A stretch of DNA of 64,000 nt, from assembly GCA_046329575.1 (NCBI GenBank), contig JAXLUJ010000014.1, positions 1 through 64,000 on the forward strand, written 5' to 3'. The notes under the pieces were generated by a model. That model saw only the letters and a list, made by a program, of their open reading frames with translations. It did no database searches and was not told the origin of the DNA. Origin of the DNA: UBA1941 sp046329575 (GTDB lineage Bacteria > Bacteroidota > Bacteroidia > Chitinophagales > LD1). Positions 9,642 to 17,484 of the stretch are shown here, in pieces. Positions within the stretch are counted from its first letter, which is position 1, and each line of letters starts with the position of its first letter. The position numbers were made by a program, and so were the translations under genes.

Positions 9642-11087
9642 ATGAAAGATCAATACGAAGCCGAACTCGGTCAATGGATCACCAATGAACGCAAAGCGCT
9701 GGAATTGCTGGATACTGCCAGTAAACTGCAATTCGATAAATCAGTGGAACTGGTGCTTTTCCGCCGAAAATTGTTCGACAAAAAAGTAAGCGAAATTCTT
9801 AACGATCACGCTTATGCCAAAAAATTCACCGGTATAAACATTACAGTTGATCACACTTTGGGGCTTACGAAGGCTATCGCGGCACTTGATTTGGCACCTT
9901 CGCGGATCGATCTGGGCCGTTTGTCGAAAGAATACATTGAAAGTGGCGCCAGCGCATCGTTTGATAGTTTCGTTACTGAAAAATTGAAAGATTTCATTGG
10001 AAAGGAAAAGAAGGTTTTAAAGCCCCGTGATGTGGTTCTATACGGGTTCGGAAGAATTGGCCGCCTGGCCGCTCGCATTTTAATTGAACACGCAGGCACG
10101 GGGCAGCAACTTCGTTTGCGCGCCATTGTTACGCGCGATAAAGCCAGCGACGATTTGGCAAAACGCGCTTCTCTGCTTCGCAAAGATTCTGTTCATGGAA
10201 AATTTGCCGGTATTGTAGAGGCTGATCCGGAAAGCAATAGTGTGATCATTAACGGCCATAAAGTTCAAATGATCACGGCCTCCTCGCCTTCTGAAATAGA
10301 TTACACGGCCTATGGTATTCACGATGCCATCATCATTGATAATACCGGTGTTTGGCGCGATGAAAAAGGCCTAAGCGAACACCTCAAAGCCAAAGGCGCC
10401 AGCATGGTGATTCTTACCGCCCCGGGAAAAGGTGATATTGCCAACATTGTGTACGGCGTGAATCACCAGCAATTTGATGGTTCTAAAGGAGGGATTTTTT
10501 CGGCCGCAAGTTGCACCACCAACGCCATCGTTCCGGTTATCAAATTAATTCGCGATGAATTGGGCATTGAGAATGGTCACATCGAAACCGTTCATGCTTA
10601 TACCAACGACCAAAATTTGTTAGACAACTACCACAAAAAATCGCGCCGTGGCAGAAGCGCGCCTACCAACATGGTGATTACAGAAACCGGTGCAGGAAAG
10701 GCAGTAACCAAAATCTTCCCTGATATGAAAGGCATGCTGACCTCTAATGCCGTTCGTGTTCCGGTACCAAATGTTTCTCTTGCTATCCTGAGCCTGAAAG
10801 TTCAGAAAGAAACCAGCGTGGAAAAGGTAAATGCATTACTAAAAAATGCGTCGCTTTACGGCGAATTGGTGGAACAGGTGGACTATTCACTTTCTGCCGA
10901 GTTGGTTTCGAGTGATGTTGTTGGGAATACGCATGCTTGCGAGATCGATAGCAATGCCACCATCGTATCTGATAGTGGGAAAAATGTAGTGATTTATGCC
11001 TGGTACGATAATGAGTATGGCTACACCAATCAAGTAGTTCGTCTCACAAAACACTTGGCGGGTGTAAGACGTTTGATTTACTACTAA
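9642..11087 (+). CDS. gap: Glyceraldehyde-3-phosphate dehydrogenase with N-terminal extension
   Basis: Converts glyceraldehyde 3-phosphate, NAD(P)+ and phosphate to 1,3-bisphosphoglycerate in cytoplasmic glycolysis or gluconeogenesis. The dinucleotide-binding GFGRIGR is at 135-141, the catalytic Cys291 in ASCTTN and the catalytic His318 in ETVHAYTND; the C-terminus has WYDNEYGY. Ordinary GapA is about 335 residues; here about 125 extra residues precede the Rossmann fold, mainly helical and without a recognisable domain. Extended GAPDHs of about 480 residues are known in Bacteroidota, so this is a family trait, not a fusion error. Whether it is the glycolytic or the gluconeogenic isoform cannot be decided here. 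A strong hairpin terminator follows the stop codon. Confidence 0.95.
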   Translation: MKDQYEAELGQWITNERKALELLDTASKLQFDKSVELVLFRRKLFDKKVSEILNDHAYAKKFTGINITVDHTLGLTKAIAALDLAPSRIDLGRLSKEYIESGASASFDSFVTEKLKDFIGKEKKVLKPRDVVLYGFGRIGRLAARILIEHAGTGQQLRLRAIVTRDKASDDLAKRASLLRKDSVHGKFAGIVEADPESNSVIINGHKVQMITASSPSEIDYTAYGIHDAIIIDNTGVWRDEKGLSEHLKAKGASMVILTAPGKGDIANIVYGVNHQQFDGSKGGIFSAASCTTNAIVPVIKLIRDELGIENGHIETVHAYTNDQNLLDNYHKKSRRGRSAPTNMVITETGAGKAVTKIFPDMKGMLTSNAVRVPVPNVSLAILSLKVQKETSVEKVNALLKNASLYGELVEQVDYSLSAELVSSDVVGNTHACEIDSNATIVSDSGKNVVIYAWYDNEYGYTNQVVRLTKHLAGVRRLIYY

Positions 11088-11106
11088 GATCGAAACCGTA
11101 TTAAAT

Positions 11107-11139
11107 AAAAAAGGTGAAAGCAATGCTTTCACCTTTTTT
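11107..11139. terminator. Bidirectional intrinsic terminator between convergent genes
   Basis: A perfect 15-bp stem (11107-11121 with 11125-11139) with loop AAT, and A/T runs on both flanks. It serves gap on the plus strand and the coiled-coil membrane gene on the minus strand. Confidence 0.9.
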
Positions 11140-11157
11140 ATTTTCTGCAATCAGAAT

Positions 11158-12099
11158 TTATTTAAGAAGTACTGAACCCTGACCAATAATGTGACCGGCT
11201 TGATATAACTCCACTTTATAGGTTCCCGGATTTTTAATGTCCTGCGACCATTCAATTGCCACATTTTTACTGCTTTGATCCCAATCCAGATCTACCACTT
11301 TAGTGTACTGCGCATCTGTACCTTCGGCCGTTTTCATTGTTCCTGAACCCTGCTCGGCCACCGAAATGGTTTCGCCTTTTGGATTGATGATGCGCACATA
11401 AAGTTTTAGTGGTCCAACCGGTAACACTTTGTTATCACCTGTGGTAAAACTGATTTTAAGATAATCTACATTCTTAGCTTTGGTTTGGTCAGTTTCCTTT
11501 CCGCTCTTCTTGCGGTGAACGCCTTCTACTTTTAGGTTCTGCGGCTGCAAAAGCGAACCCAATTCTACCAACTTTTGTTTAGCGGCATTATCTTCAGAAA
11601 GGCGCGCTGTGCTTTGCTTTTCTTTTTCCAGATCTTGAGAAACCTGAAGGTTTTTTGCAGTAAGTTCTTCATTCTTTGATGACAACTCTTTCACCTTAGC
11701 CTGAAGGTCGGCATTTTCTGTTTGCAATTGTACAATCTGTTGTTTGAATTTAGCTAATTCGGCCGCGCTAAGTTTGCCTTTGCGCTGCGCTTCGGCCAGT
11801 TCTGCCTGCACCTTCTCAATTTCAGCCTGACGCTGCGCTACAATTCCATCCAACTCCGCATTTTTGCCTTTTAAACCTTCCAATTCCTGCTTGGTACTTT
11901 CCAGTTGGGTATTCAATTCTTTCGCATCGGTATCCATTTTAGCAATGGTTTCCGTTTTCTCCTTGCTGGTTTTATTTTCTGTATAAAGAAGATAACCGGC
12001 CACGCCATTGATAATCAATAGCACGGCGATAATAGCCAGATAGATTTTCTTGCTGTTATCGTTCTGGTTTGAGTTGTTGCTGTAAGCATTGTCTTCCAT
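11158..12099 (-). CDS. Inner-membrane-anchored coiled-coil protein of unknown function
   Basis: An N-terminal Asn/Ser-rich cytoplasmic stretch (1-17) is followed by one membrane segment (about 19-41, IYLAIIAVLLIINGVAGYLL) and then a long Lys/Glu/Gln-rich coiled coil from about 45 to 185 with heptad-like spacing. The last 130 residues are a beta-rich globular domain (PVGPLKLYVRIINPKG, VVDLDWDQ, GTYKVELYQAGHIIG) that resembles extracytoplasmic Ig-like folds. The topology suggests a spacer arm holding a periplasmic head away from the membrane. I do not recognise a named family and assign no function. It is monocistronic, with its own candidate promoter and a shared terminator. Confidence 0.85.
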   Translation of the reverse strand: MEDNAYSNNSNQNDNSKKIYLAIIAVLLIINGVAGYLLYTENKTSKEKTETIAKMDTDAKELNTQLESTKQELEGLKGKNAELDGIVAQRQAEIEKVQAELAEAQRKGKLSAAELAKFKQQIVQLQTENADLQAKVKELSSKNEELTAKNLQVSQDLEKEKQSTARLSEDNAAKQKLVELGSLLQPQNLKVEGVHRKKSGKETDQTKAKNVDYLKISFTTGDNKVLPVGPLKLYVRIINPKGETISVAEQGSGTMKTAEGTDAQYTKVVDLDWDQSSKNVAIEWSQDIKNPGTYKVELYQAGHIIGQGSVLLK

Positions 12100-12121
12100 T
12101 TGGTAGTGTGTTTGTTTTTTG

Positions 12122-12152
12122 TAAAGATAGTAGCGGTGTATTAATAATGAAA
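12122..12152 (-). promoter_or_regulatory. Candidate promoter of the coiled-coil membrane gene
   Basis: On the minus strand TTTC (12152-12149), 19 bases, TATCTTTA (12129-12122). Each box is one mismatch from TTTG and TAnnTTTG, and the spacing is exact. It sits 23 bases upstream of the ATG at 12099. Confidence 0.5.
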
Positions 12153-12375
12153 TTTCTTTTTACCTCACGGTTTGTGCAAAACGTTTTTGTGAGCCGTGTT
12201 TTGATGAATTCCAGGTAGTGCTTAGAATAAAAAATTATGCCCACCGCTACACTACTAATATACAGCCACTTCTGAACACCATTTTTTATTAAAATTTCTA
12301 AACCCTGTGTTTAAAAAGTTGTTCACTATAAATTTTTCACGCGCTAAACTTTTTTATTCTTGCGTGTAGTTCAAG

Positions 12376-13002
12376 GTGGAATATTCATTCATTACCATAG
12401 AAGGTTGCATTGGCGCAGGTAAAACCACGCTTTCCAAGAAGATTGCGGCTGATTTTAACGGCAATCTGATTCTGGAACAATTTGAAGATAATCCGTTCCT
12501 TCCAAAATTCTATGAAGACCCACAACGCCATGCTTTTCCGGTGGAGTTGTTTTTTATGGCCGAACGATTTCAACAATTGAAAACATTGTTGAGCGCCGGT
12601 GATTTGTTCAAGTCCTTTACAGTAAGCGATTACCTTTTTCAAAAATCACTTTTGTTCGCCAATAATAATCTGCAACCCGATGAAGCCAAACTGTACCGGA
12701 TGTTGTTTGAAATCATCAATCCCAACCTTCCCCGGCCAGATCTGGTGCTTTATTTGTACGCTCCTGTAGAGAAATTAATGGAAAACATCCGGAAAAGAGG
12801 CCGCAGTTTTGAGCAAAATATTTCGCCCGACTACTTACAACAGATACAAAAGGCGTATCTCGACTTCTTCCGGCAGCAAAACCAATTGCGCATTGTTTTA
12901 CTCGATACCACACATTTGAATTTTGCCGATAATCAGGCCGACTATGAACGGGTAACCGAACTATTATCGCGGAAATACGACATCGGCATTACCACGGTGT
13001 GA
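12376..13002 (+). CDS. Deoxynucleoside kinase (dNK family), GTG start
   Basis: Phosphorylates deoxynucleosides in nucleotide salvage, using ATP. The P-loop is GCIGAGKT (residues 10-17). The middle part has LFFMAERFQQLK and SDYLFQKSLLFA, as in bacterial deoxyadenosine/deoxyguanosine kinases, and the LID region is RKRGRSFE with Arg residues for phosphate binding. The 208-residue length fits the family. The start is GTG; an in-frame TAG three codons upstream rules out a longer protein. Substrate preference (dA, dG or dC) cannot be read from sequence. It stands alone between the coiled-coil gene and an ompA-type gene 58 bp downstream. Confidence 0.88.
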   Translation: MEYSFITIEGCIGAGKTTLSKKIAADFNGNLILEQFEDNPFLPKFYEDPQRHAFPVELFFMAERFQQLKTLLSAGDLFKSFTVSDYLFQKSLLFANNNLQPDEAKLYRMLFEIINPNLPRPDLVLYLYAPVEKLMENIRKRGRSFEQNISPDYLQQIQKAYLDFFRQQNQLRIVLLDTTHLNFADNQADYERVTELLSRKYDIGITTV

Positions 13003-13060
13003 ATATTGCAGTAAGTTAGCCGAGAAATCAATATATATTCGTTGCGAATAAATCCCGCTT

Positions 13061-14776
13061 ATGCGTAAAAAACTGTACTTTCTGAGTGTTTTAACCCTCA
13101 TCACCTCTGCGGCCTTTGCCCTTACTACGCCTGCATTTCAGCCACTTGCGGCAGATAGCGCCAAGGCTAAAAAAGTAAAACCGGCCAAAACGGAAAAGCA
13201 AGAGCCAGCACCAAAACCAAAGGCCGAAAAAGCGCCAAAGGCCAAGCCTGCGGCTAAGGAAAAGCAGGCCAAAACGGCTTCTTCTCCCAAGGCTAAAGCC
13301 GCTCCCGCCGCTGCAAAGAGCGGTAGTGGAACAAAATCCGCTTCAAAGTACCAATTGCCCTATAAAACCTGGGCGCTGACGCTTCATGGCGGCATCACCG
13401 ATCCGCATACCGACCTCAACTATCGCCGCTCATTTGGTGTGTCTACACCAAAGAACGAACACCAATGGTATTTGGGGCTTTCTGCCATTCATATGTGGGA
13501 CCCCGCATTCGGTATCATGGGTAGTTTCCATGCCGGCATGTTGCAAGGCGTGGTGGACTCGAATATGTCCTCCCGAGATGATTATAATGCCATTAAAAGT
13601 TCTATTGCTCCCGGAGGAAATTACTTCCAAACCAACTTCTACGAAGGTTCTTTAAGCGTTTACTGGAATATTACCAACACCGTTTTTGGCGTAAACCGCC
13701 TGCTGCGTGCACAAGCGTCGGGCCGGGAAATGCGCGGCCGCTGGGTTTCGCTCTATACCCACCTCGGCATTGGTTATACCTACGCTAATGTTAAAGTTCG
13801 CGATTTGAAAACCGGAGCAATTGATAATCGCCCTATTTTTTCCAATGGCGGGCAGCATTCCTTTATGATTCCGGTAGGTGCCGGATTGAAGTTCAAACTG
13901 AGCAAAAGCATTGATTTGGGCATTGAAGGAGCTTTTCACATTATGATGAGCGATAAACTGGATGGCTTTAAATTCCGCTATCCATATCGCCGTAATGAGG
14001 ATTTTTATACGCAGTTAGGTCTGAACCTCACGTGGAAGATCGGCAGCCGTAAACGCGATAAAGAACATATTGAATGGAAGCATCCTGAAGAAGGTTTATA
14101 CGAGCAAATGGCACGTATTGATAAACGCGTTGATAAACTGTATCGGGATAGCGACAACGATGGCGTGAGCGATGTTTTTGATAAAGAAGAAAACACACCG
14201 GAAGGCGTTAAAGTATATGGCGATGGTTCTACAGTTGACAGCGACCGCGATGGCATTCCTGATACCAAAGATCTGGAACCGTTCAGCGACCCGGGAGCGA
14301 AGGTGAACGAATTCGGCCAATCGCTGGATAGTGATGGCGATGGCGTTCCAGATAGCCGTGATTTGGAAGATGGCACCAAGCCGGGAGCCACTGTCAATTT
14401 CCAGGGTAAGGATTTGGACAAAAAATTCGCAACGGTTACTGATGGTCATGGCGGATTCTTCTTCCCTTCGGTTTATTTCAATTTTAATGACGATAATGTG
14501 TTACGCACTTATGAAGATGAACTTCAGAGCATTGCCAAGACAATGCGCGAAAATCAGGGCTTGAAATTGCGTGTAATCGGTTATTGCGATCACAAAGGTC
14601 CGGATCCGCTGAACGATGATTTGGGCATGCGCCGCGCCAAAAAAGTGATTGATTACATGGTTCGCGTTTACGGATTCCCGCAAGCGCAATTTGAAGCAGT
14701 TTCGAAAGGTAAGCGCGAATTGGAAAAAGGTCATGATCAAATCAACCGCCGCGTTGATTTCGCTGTGATCAAGTAA
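13061..14776 (+). CDS. OmpA-family outer-membrane protein with Lys/Pro/Ala linker and TSP3 repeats
   Basis: The signal peptide covers about 1-20. Residues about 35-97 are a low-complexity stretch rich in Lys, Ala and Pro, then a porin-like N-terminal domain of about 250 residues with alternating aromatic strands (about 100-340). Calcium-binding thrombospondin type-3 repeats start near 363 (DSDNDGVSD), 393 (DSDRDGIPD) and 423 (DSDGDGVPD). An OmpA C-terminal domain (about 468-571) has the peptidoglycan-binding pattern GYCDHKGPDPLNDDLGMRRA and NRRVDFAV. The protein should link outer membrane and peptidoglycan. The basic linker after the signal peptide is unusual: at the start of the mature protein it could contact lipopolysaccharide or peptidoglycan, which is inference. 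Confidence 0.92.
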   Translation: MRKKLYFLSVLTLITSAAFALTTPAFQPLAADSAKAKKVKPAKTEKQEPAPKPKAEKAPKAKPAAKEKQAKTASSPKAKAAPAAAKSGSGTKSASKYQLPYKTWALTLHGGITDPHTDLNYRRSFGVSTPKNEHQWYLGLSAIHMWDPAFGIMGSFHAGMLQGVVDSNMSSRDDYNAIKSSIAPGGNYFQTNFYEGSLSVYWNITNTVFGVNRLLRAQASGREMRGRWVSLYTHLGIGYTYANVKVRDLKTGAIDNRPIFSNGGQHSFMIPVGAGLKFKLSKSIDLGIEGAFHIMMSDKLDGFKFRYPYRRNEDFYTQLGLNLTWKIGSRKRDKEHIEWKHPEEGLYEQMARIDKRVDKLYRDSDNDGVSDVFDKEENTPEGVKVYGDGSTVDSDRDGIPDTKDLEPFSDPGAKVNEFGQSLDSDGDGVPDSRDLEDGTKPGATVNFQGKDLDKKFATVTDGHGGFFFPSVYFNFNDDNVLRTYEDELQSIAKTMRENQGLKLRVIGYCDHKGPDPLNDDLGMRRAKKVIDYMVRVYGFPQAQFEAVSKGKRELEKGHDQINRRVDFAVIK

Positions 14777-14804
14777 CTCGTGTTAATTTAAAGTATAGAA
14801 AGTG

Positions 14805-14850
14805 TCCGGCTTTTCGGCTCAGAAATGAGTAGAAGAGCCGGATTTCTTTT
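14805..14850 (+). terminator. Terminator of the ompA-type gene, overlapping a promoter-like box
   Basis: TCCGGCTTTT (14805-14814) pairs with AAGAGCCGGA (14833-14842) with one G-U pair, and a T-rich run (14843-14850) follows. An alternative, shorter hairpin CGGCTC/GAGCCG (14815-14820 with 14835-14840) is possible. The run merges into TACATTTG (14850-14857), a perfect -7 box 15 bases before the acyl carrier protein start, though no good -33 box is seen. Confidence 0.7.
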
Positions 14851-14872
14851 ACATTTGCCTCAACTGAACATC

Positions 14873-15178
14873 ATGGATAAAGCGCAATTAAAACTAGACC
14901 TTAAAAAGGAGATTATTCAACGTTTGAATCTGGAAGGTATGAAGCCGGAAGAAATTGCCGATGACATGCCGCTATTTGGGGAAGGTTTAGGCCTCGACTC
15001 GATTGATGCGCTGGAACTGATGGTGATGCTCGATAAAGGCTATTCTATAAAGATAACTGATCCGAAAGAAGGGCGAAAAATCCTTTATAGTGTAGAAACC
15101 ATTGCAGATTATGTGATGAACTACGACCCTTCTAAAGCGGAAACCCCCACACCGCCTCCAACTGCTCCGGAATCTTAA
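14873..15178 (+). CDS. Acyl carrier protein with Pro/Thr-rich C-terminal tail
   Basis: A 101-residue acidic helical protein containing the phosphopantetheine attachment motif GLGLDSIDALEL. Start chosen at the ATG of MDKAQLK (14873); an upstream in-frame ATG at 14825 would add 16 residues that overlap the terminator hairpin and promoter-like box. The ACP core ends near residue 85 and a tail rich in Pro, Thr and Glu (KAETPTPPPTAPES) follows, longer than the roughly 78-residue housekeeping AcpP. There are no fatty acid or polyketide synthesis genes nearby, so the partner enzyme is unknown. In Bacteroidota extra ACPs serve flexirubin or aryl polyene synthesis or other lipids; no such role is visible here. 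Confidence 0.85.
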   Translation: MDKAQLKLDLKKEIIQRLNLEGMKPEEIADDMPLFGEGLGLDSIDALELMVMLDKGYSIKITDPKEGRKILYSVETIADYVMNYDPSKAETPTPPPTAPES

Positions 15179-15198
15179 TTTTTACAACACCTGCCGTT

Positions 15199-15768
15199 TT
15201 ATGGCATTATCACAATGTTGTAACGCTGCAACAGCCCATGTAAGCCTGAGGCGCTAAAGCAGGCGTGTTTTACGATGTTCAACTCAGGATCGATTATATA
15301 ATTGACTGCACTCGAAAAATCAGCCTTTTCTAAAATGGTATTTTCAAATTTTGCCTGGAAGAGATCACAATTTTCGAATAGCGCATCGGTCAAATCACTT
15401 TCGGTAAAATCAACATCCTGTAAATTGCAATTCAGTAATCGGCACTTCTTCATTTTCATTTGGTAGAAAGAAGTATGGCTTAGGTTACAATCAGCAAAGC
15501 CCACCTGAAACCCAAAACTGTGGCAATTCTGAAAGGCTAATCCCAGCATTTTACAGCCCTGAAATAAGACCTCGCGAAAGGAAGTGTTGCCTAACTTTGC
15601 CATACTCAGATTACATTGGTGGAACTCACATTCTATAAATTTAGAAGCACCCAAATTCACTTGCTGAAAATCGCAATTTCTAAAAATCACATGCTCGTAA
15701 GTAGTGATCTCAAATGGCGATTCCGTGTAATTGATTTTCTCAAAAGTAACATCTTCGAAACTCATCAA
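15199..15768 (-). CDS. Pentapeptide-repeat protein
   Basis: Built of repeats of the A(D/N)LXX type with Phe or Leu at every fifth position, for example FRNCDF, CNLSMAKL, CNLQDVDFTESDLTDALF and CDLFQAKF. They would form a right-handed quadrilateral beta helix through most of the 189 residues. The C-terminus (YIIDPELNIVKHACFS, then GLLQRYNIVI) resembles the closing segment of a widespread cytosolic family in which some members are Qnr- or McbG-like DNA-mimics that protect gyrase. That role is only a possibility here. No signal peptide, so cytoplasmic. It converges with the acyl carrier protein gene (20 bp apart) and diverges from the next gene; a perfect -7 box TAGATTTG lies at 15810-15803 on the minus strand. 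Confidence 0.85.
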   Translation of the reverse strand: MMSFEDVTFEKINYTESPFEITTYEHVIFRNCDFQQVNLGASKFIECEFHQCNLSMAKLGNTSFREVLFQGCKMLGLAFQNCHSFGFQVGFADCNLSHTSFYQMKMKKCRLLNCNLQDVDFTESDLTDALFENCDLFQAKFENTILEKADFSSAVNYIIDPELNIVKHACFSASGLHGLLQRYNIVIMP

Positions 15769-15814
15769 AATTAATTTTCGTTTCCTGCGTTATTATTCCA
15801 AACAAATCTACAAA

Positions 15815-16498
15815 ATGAAAAAACTCCTTCTACTTATGTTGTGCTGCACTATTAAATTTATGGAAGCTCAGGAACTTAAACCTACCATGGAAATGGCCTT
15901 GGTGCAGGTGAAAGCCATAGACGACAAAAATATTGCACAAGCTTCAAGCGAAATCATTTTCATTTCCCAGAAAGACAAAAAACCTTTTAAGGGTAAAACA
16001 GATGCCACGGGGAAGTTCAACTTGCTGCTACCTGTTGGTCAAAAATTCGAAGTGCTTTACAAAGCATTTTCTGATGTAAAAACCGACCTTGTTTTGGAAC
16101 TCCCGGTTGAGAAAACACCTTACAGGATTACCTATACCATTACCGTAACGCCTCCAAAAACGTTTACATTAGATCACATATTTTTTGATACCGGAAAATG
16201 GATGTTACGGCCGGAATCTTATACAGAGTTAAACGAACTGGTAGCGTATTTACAATTGCGCAAGACCATGGTTATTGAGATTGGCGGCCACACTGATAAT
16301 GTAGGCACGCCCGAAAGCAATCAAAAGCTGTCGGAAAACAGGGCGATGGCGGTTAAAAAATATTTGGAGCAGAAAGGCATAGCCGCGGGCCGGGTATTAT
16401 CGAAAGGTTATGGCGATACGCAACCCATTGCAGAAAATGACAGCCCTGAAAACCGTCAAAAAAATCGTCGCACAGAAGTAACCATCATTTCAGAATAA
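15815..16498 (+). CDS. Small OmpA-family periplasmic protein
   Basis: A 227-residue protein starting at the ATG of MKKLLLLML (15815); a more upstream in-frame ATG would destroy the signal peptide. After the signal sequence (to about residue 18) comes a beta-rich domain resembling carboxypeptidase regulatory/SdrD-B modules (IIFISQKDKKPFKGKTDATG), then an OmpA C-terminal domain (about 115-227) with FDTGKWMLRPESYTEL, GHTDNVGTPESNQKLSENRA and NRRTEVTI. It should bind peptidoglycan. There is no visible beta-barrel, so it is more likely a periplasmic protein than an integral outer-membrane one. It is monocistronic, with a terminator right after the stop. Confidence 0.88.
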   Translation: MKKLLLLMLCCTIKFMEAQELKPTMEMALVQVKAIDDKNIAQASSEIIFISQKDKKPFKGKTDATGKFNLLLPVGQKFEVLYKAFSDVKTDLVLELPVEKTPYRITYTITVTPPKTFTLDHIFFDTGKWMLRPESYTELNELVAYLQLRKTMVIEIGGHTDNVGTPESNQKLSENRAMAVKKYLEQKGIAAGRVLSKGYGDTQPIAENDSPENRQKNRRTEVTIISE

Positions 16499-16532
16499 AA
16501 AAAAAGCCGGAAGATTACTTCCGGCTTTTTTT
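16499..16532. terminator. Bidirectional intrinsic terminator between the OmpA-like gene and tsf
   Basis: A perfect 15-bp stem (16499-16513 with 16518-16532), loop ATTA, GC core GCCGGAAG and A/T runs on both flanks. It ends the plus-strand OmpA-like gene and the minus-strand ribosomal operon. Confidence 0.92.
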
Positions 16533-16549
16533 ATGATGCATTCTGTTGA

Positions 16550-17389
16550 TTATTTCAAACCAAGAGCCACACGTTTAAAAGCTACTACAGAAAGTCCTTT
16601 TTCTGCTTCACCCAAAAACTGCGCAACCGTCTTTCCACCATCTTTCACAAAAGCTTGTGTCATCAGCGTATTTTCTTTCAAATAGCTTTGGGCAGCGCTT
16701 TCAGCTATTTTCTGAAGAATATTCTCAGGTTTGCCTGAGGCGGCCGCTTTTTCTTTAGCGATGCTCACTTCGCGATCTACCACTTCTTTCGATACGCCTG
16801 AAGCGTCAACAGCCAAAGGATTCATGGCAGCTACCTGCATAGCTACATCTTTTCCGGCGGCGGCGTTAGCGTCGCTTTTTGCATTGTTCAATGAAACCAA
16901 TACACCGATTTTGTTACCGGCGTGGTTGTAGGCTACGATATTTTCACCATCCAGACGCTCGAAAGCCGCCAGGGTGATGAGTTCACCGATAGCAGAAACT
17001 TTCTCCTGAACTTTATCTTTTACGCTGGTACCTTCCAGTTTCAGGCCCATTACTTCTTCCAGAGTTTTGGCATCTGATTCCAGAGCTGCCTGAGCAATTG
17101 ATTTCGCCAAACCACTGAACTCTTCGTTCTTTGCCACGAAATCGGTTTCGCAGGAAAGGTAGGCGATTACACCTTTTTTGCCATCAGCAGCGGTGAGGGC
17201 TACAATGCAACCTTCATTGCTATCGCGACCGGCACGTAATTCGGCTACTTTTGCACCTTTTTTGCGCAGATAATCCACAGCAGCCTGAAGGTCGCCATTT
17301 GATTCAGTAAGTGCTTTTTTACAATCCATTAATCCTGCGCCTGTCATGTTGCGCAGTTCGTTTACTTGTGAGGCGGTAACTGTTGCCAT
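16550..17389 (-). CDS. tsf: Elongation factor Ts
   Basis: The nucleotide exchange factor that regenerates EF-Tu-GTP in translation. The N-terminal UBA-like domain has VNELRNMTGAGLMDCKKAL, where the TGAG-MDCKKAL segment is the EF-Ts signature, and a second signature follows at YLSCETDFVAKNEEF. Its 279 residues fit the family. It is the last gene of rplM-rpsI-rpsB-tsf, separated from rpsB by 95 bp that contain a hairpin with a T-run, so its level may be set partly by read-through. Confidence 0.98.
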   Translation of the reverse strand: MATVTASQVNELRNMTGAGLMDCKKALTESNGDLQAAVDYLRKKGAKVAELRAGRDSNEGCIVALTAADGKKGVIAYLSCETDFVAKNEEFSGLAKSIAQAALESDAKTLEEVMGLKLEGTSVKDKVQEKVSAIGELITLAAFERLDGENIVAYNHAGNKIGVLVSLNNAKSDANAAAGKDVAMQVAAMNPLAVDASGVSKEVVDREVSIAKEKAAASGKPENILQKIAESAAQSYLKENTLMTQAFVKDGGKTVAQFLGEAEKGLSVVAFKRVALGLK

Positions 17390-17434
17390 TTTTTTATTTC
17401 CTTTTTGATTGATTTAAAAATTCGGTTGGTGGTG

Positions 17435-17466
17435 AAAAAAACTTGCCAAGTTGGATAACTTGGCAA
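17435..17466 (-). terminator. Attenuator-like hairpin between rpsB and tsf
   Basis: On the minus strand TTGCCAAGTT (17466-17457), loop ATCC, AACTTGGCAA (17452-17443), then a run of seven T (17441-17435). It has the form of an intrinsic terminator but lies inside the operon, 18 bases after the rpsB stop and 45 bases before tsf. The stem is only moderately GC-rich, so partial termination is more likely than a full stop. Confidence 0.75.
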
Positions 17467-17484
17467 ATTCTGTACTTTTTGTTC

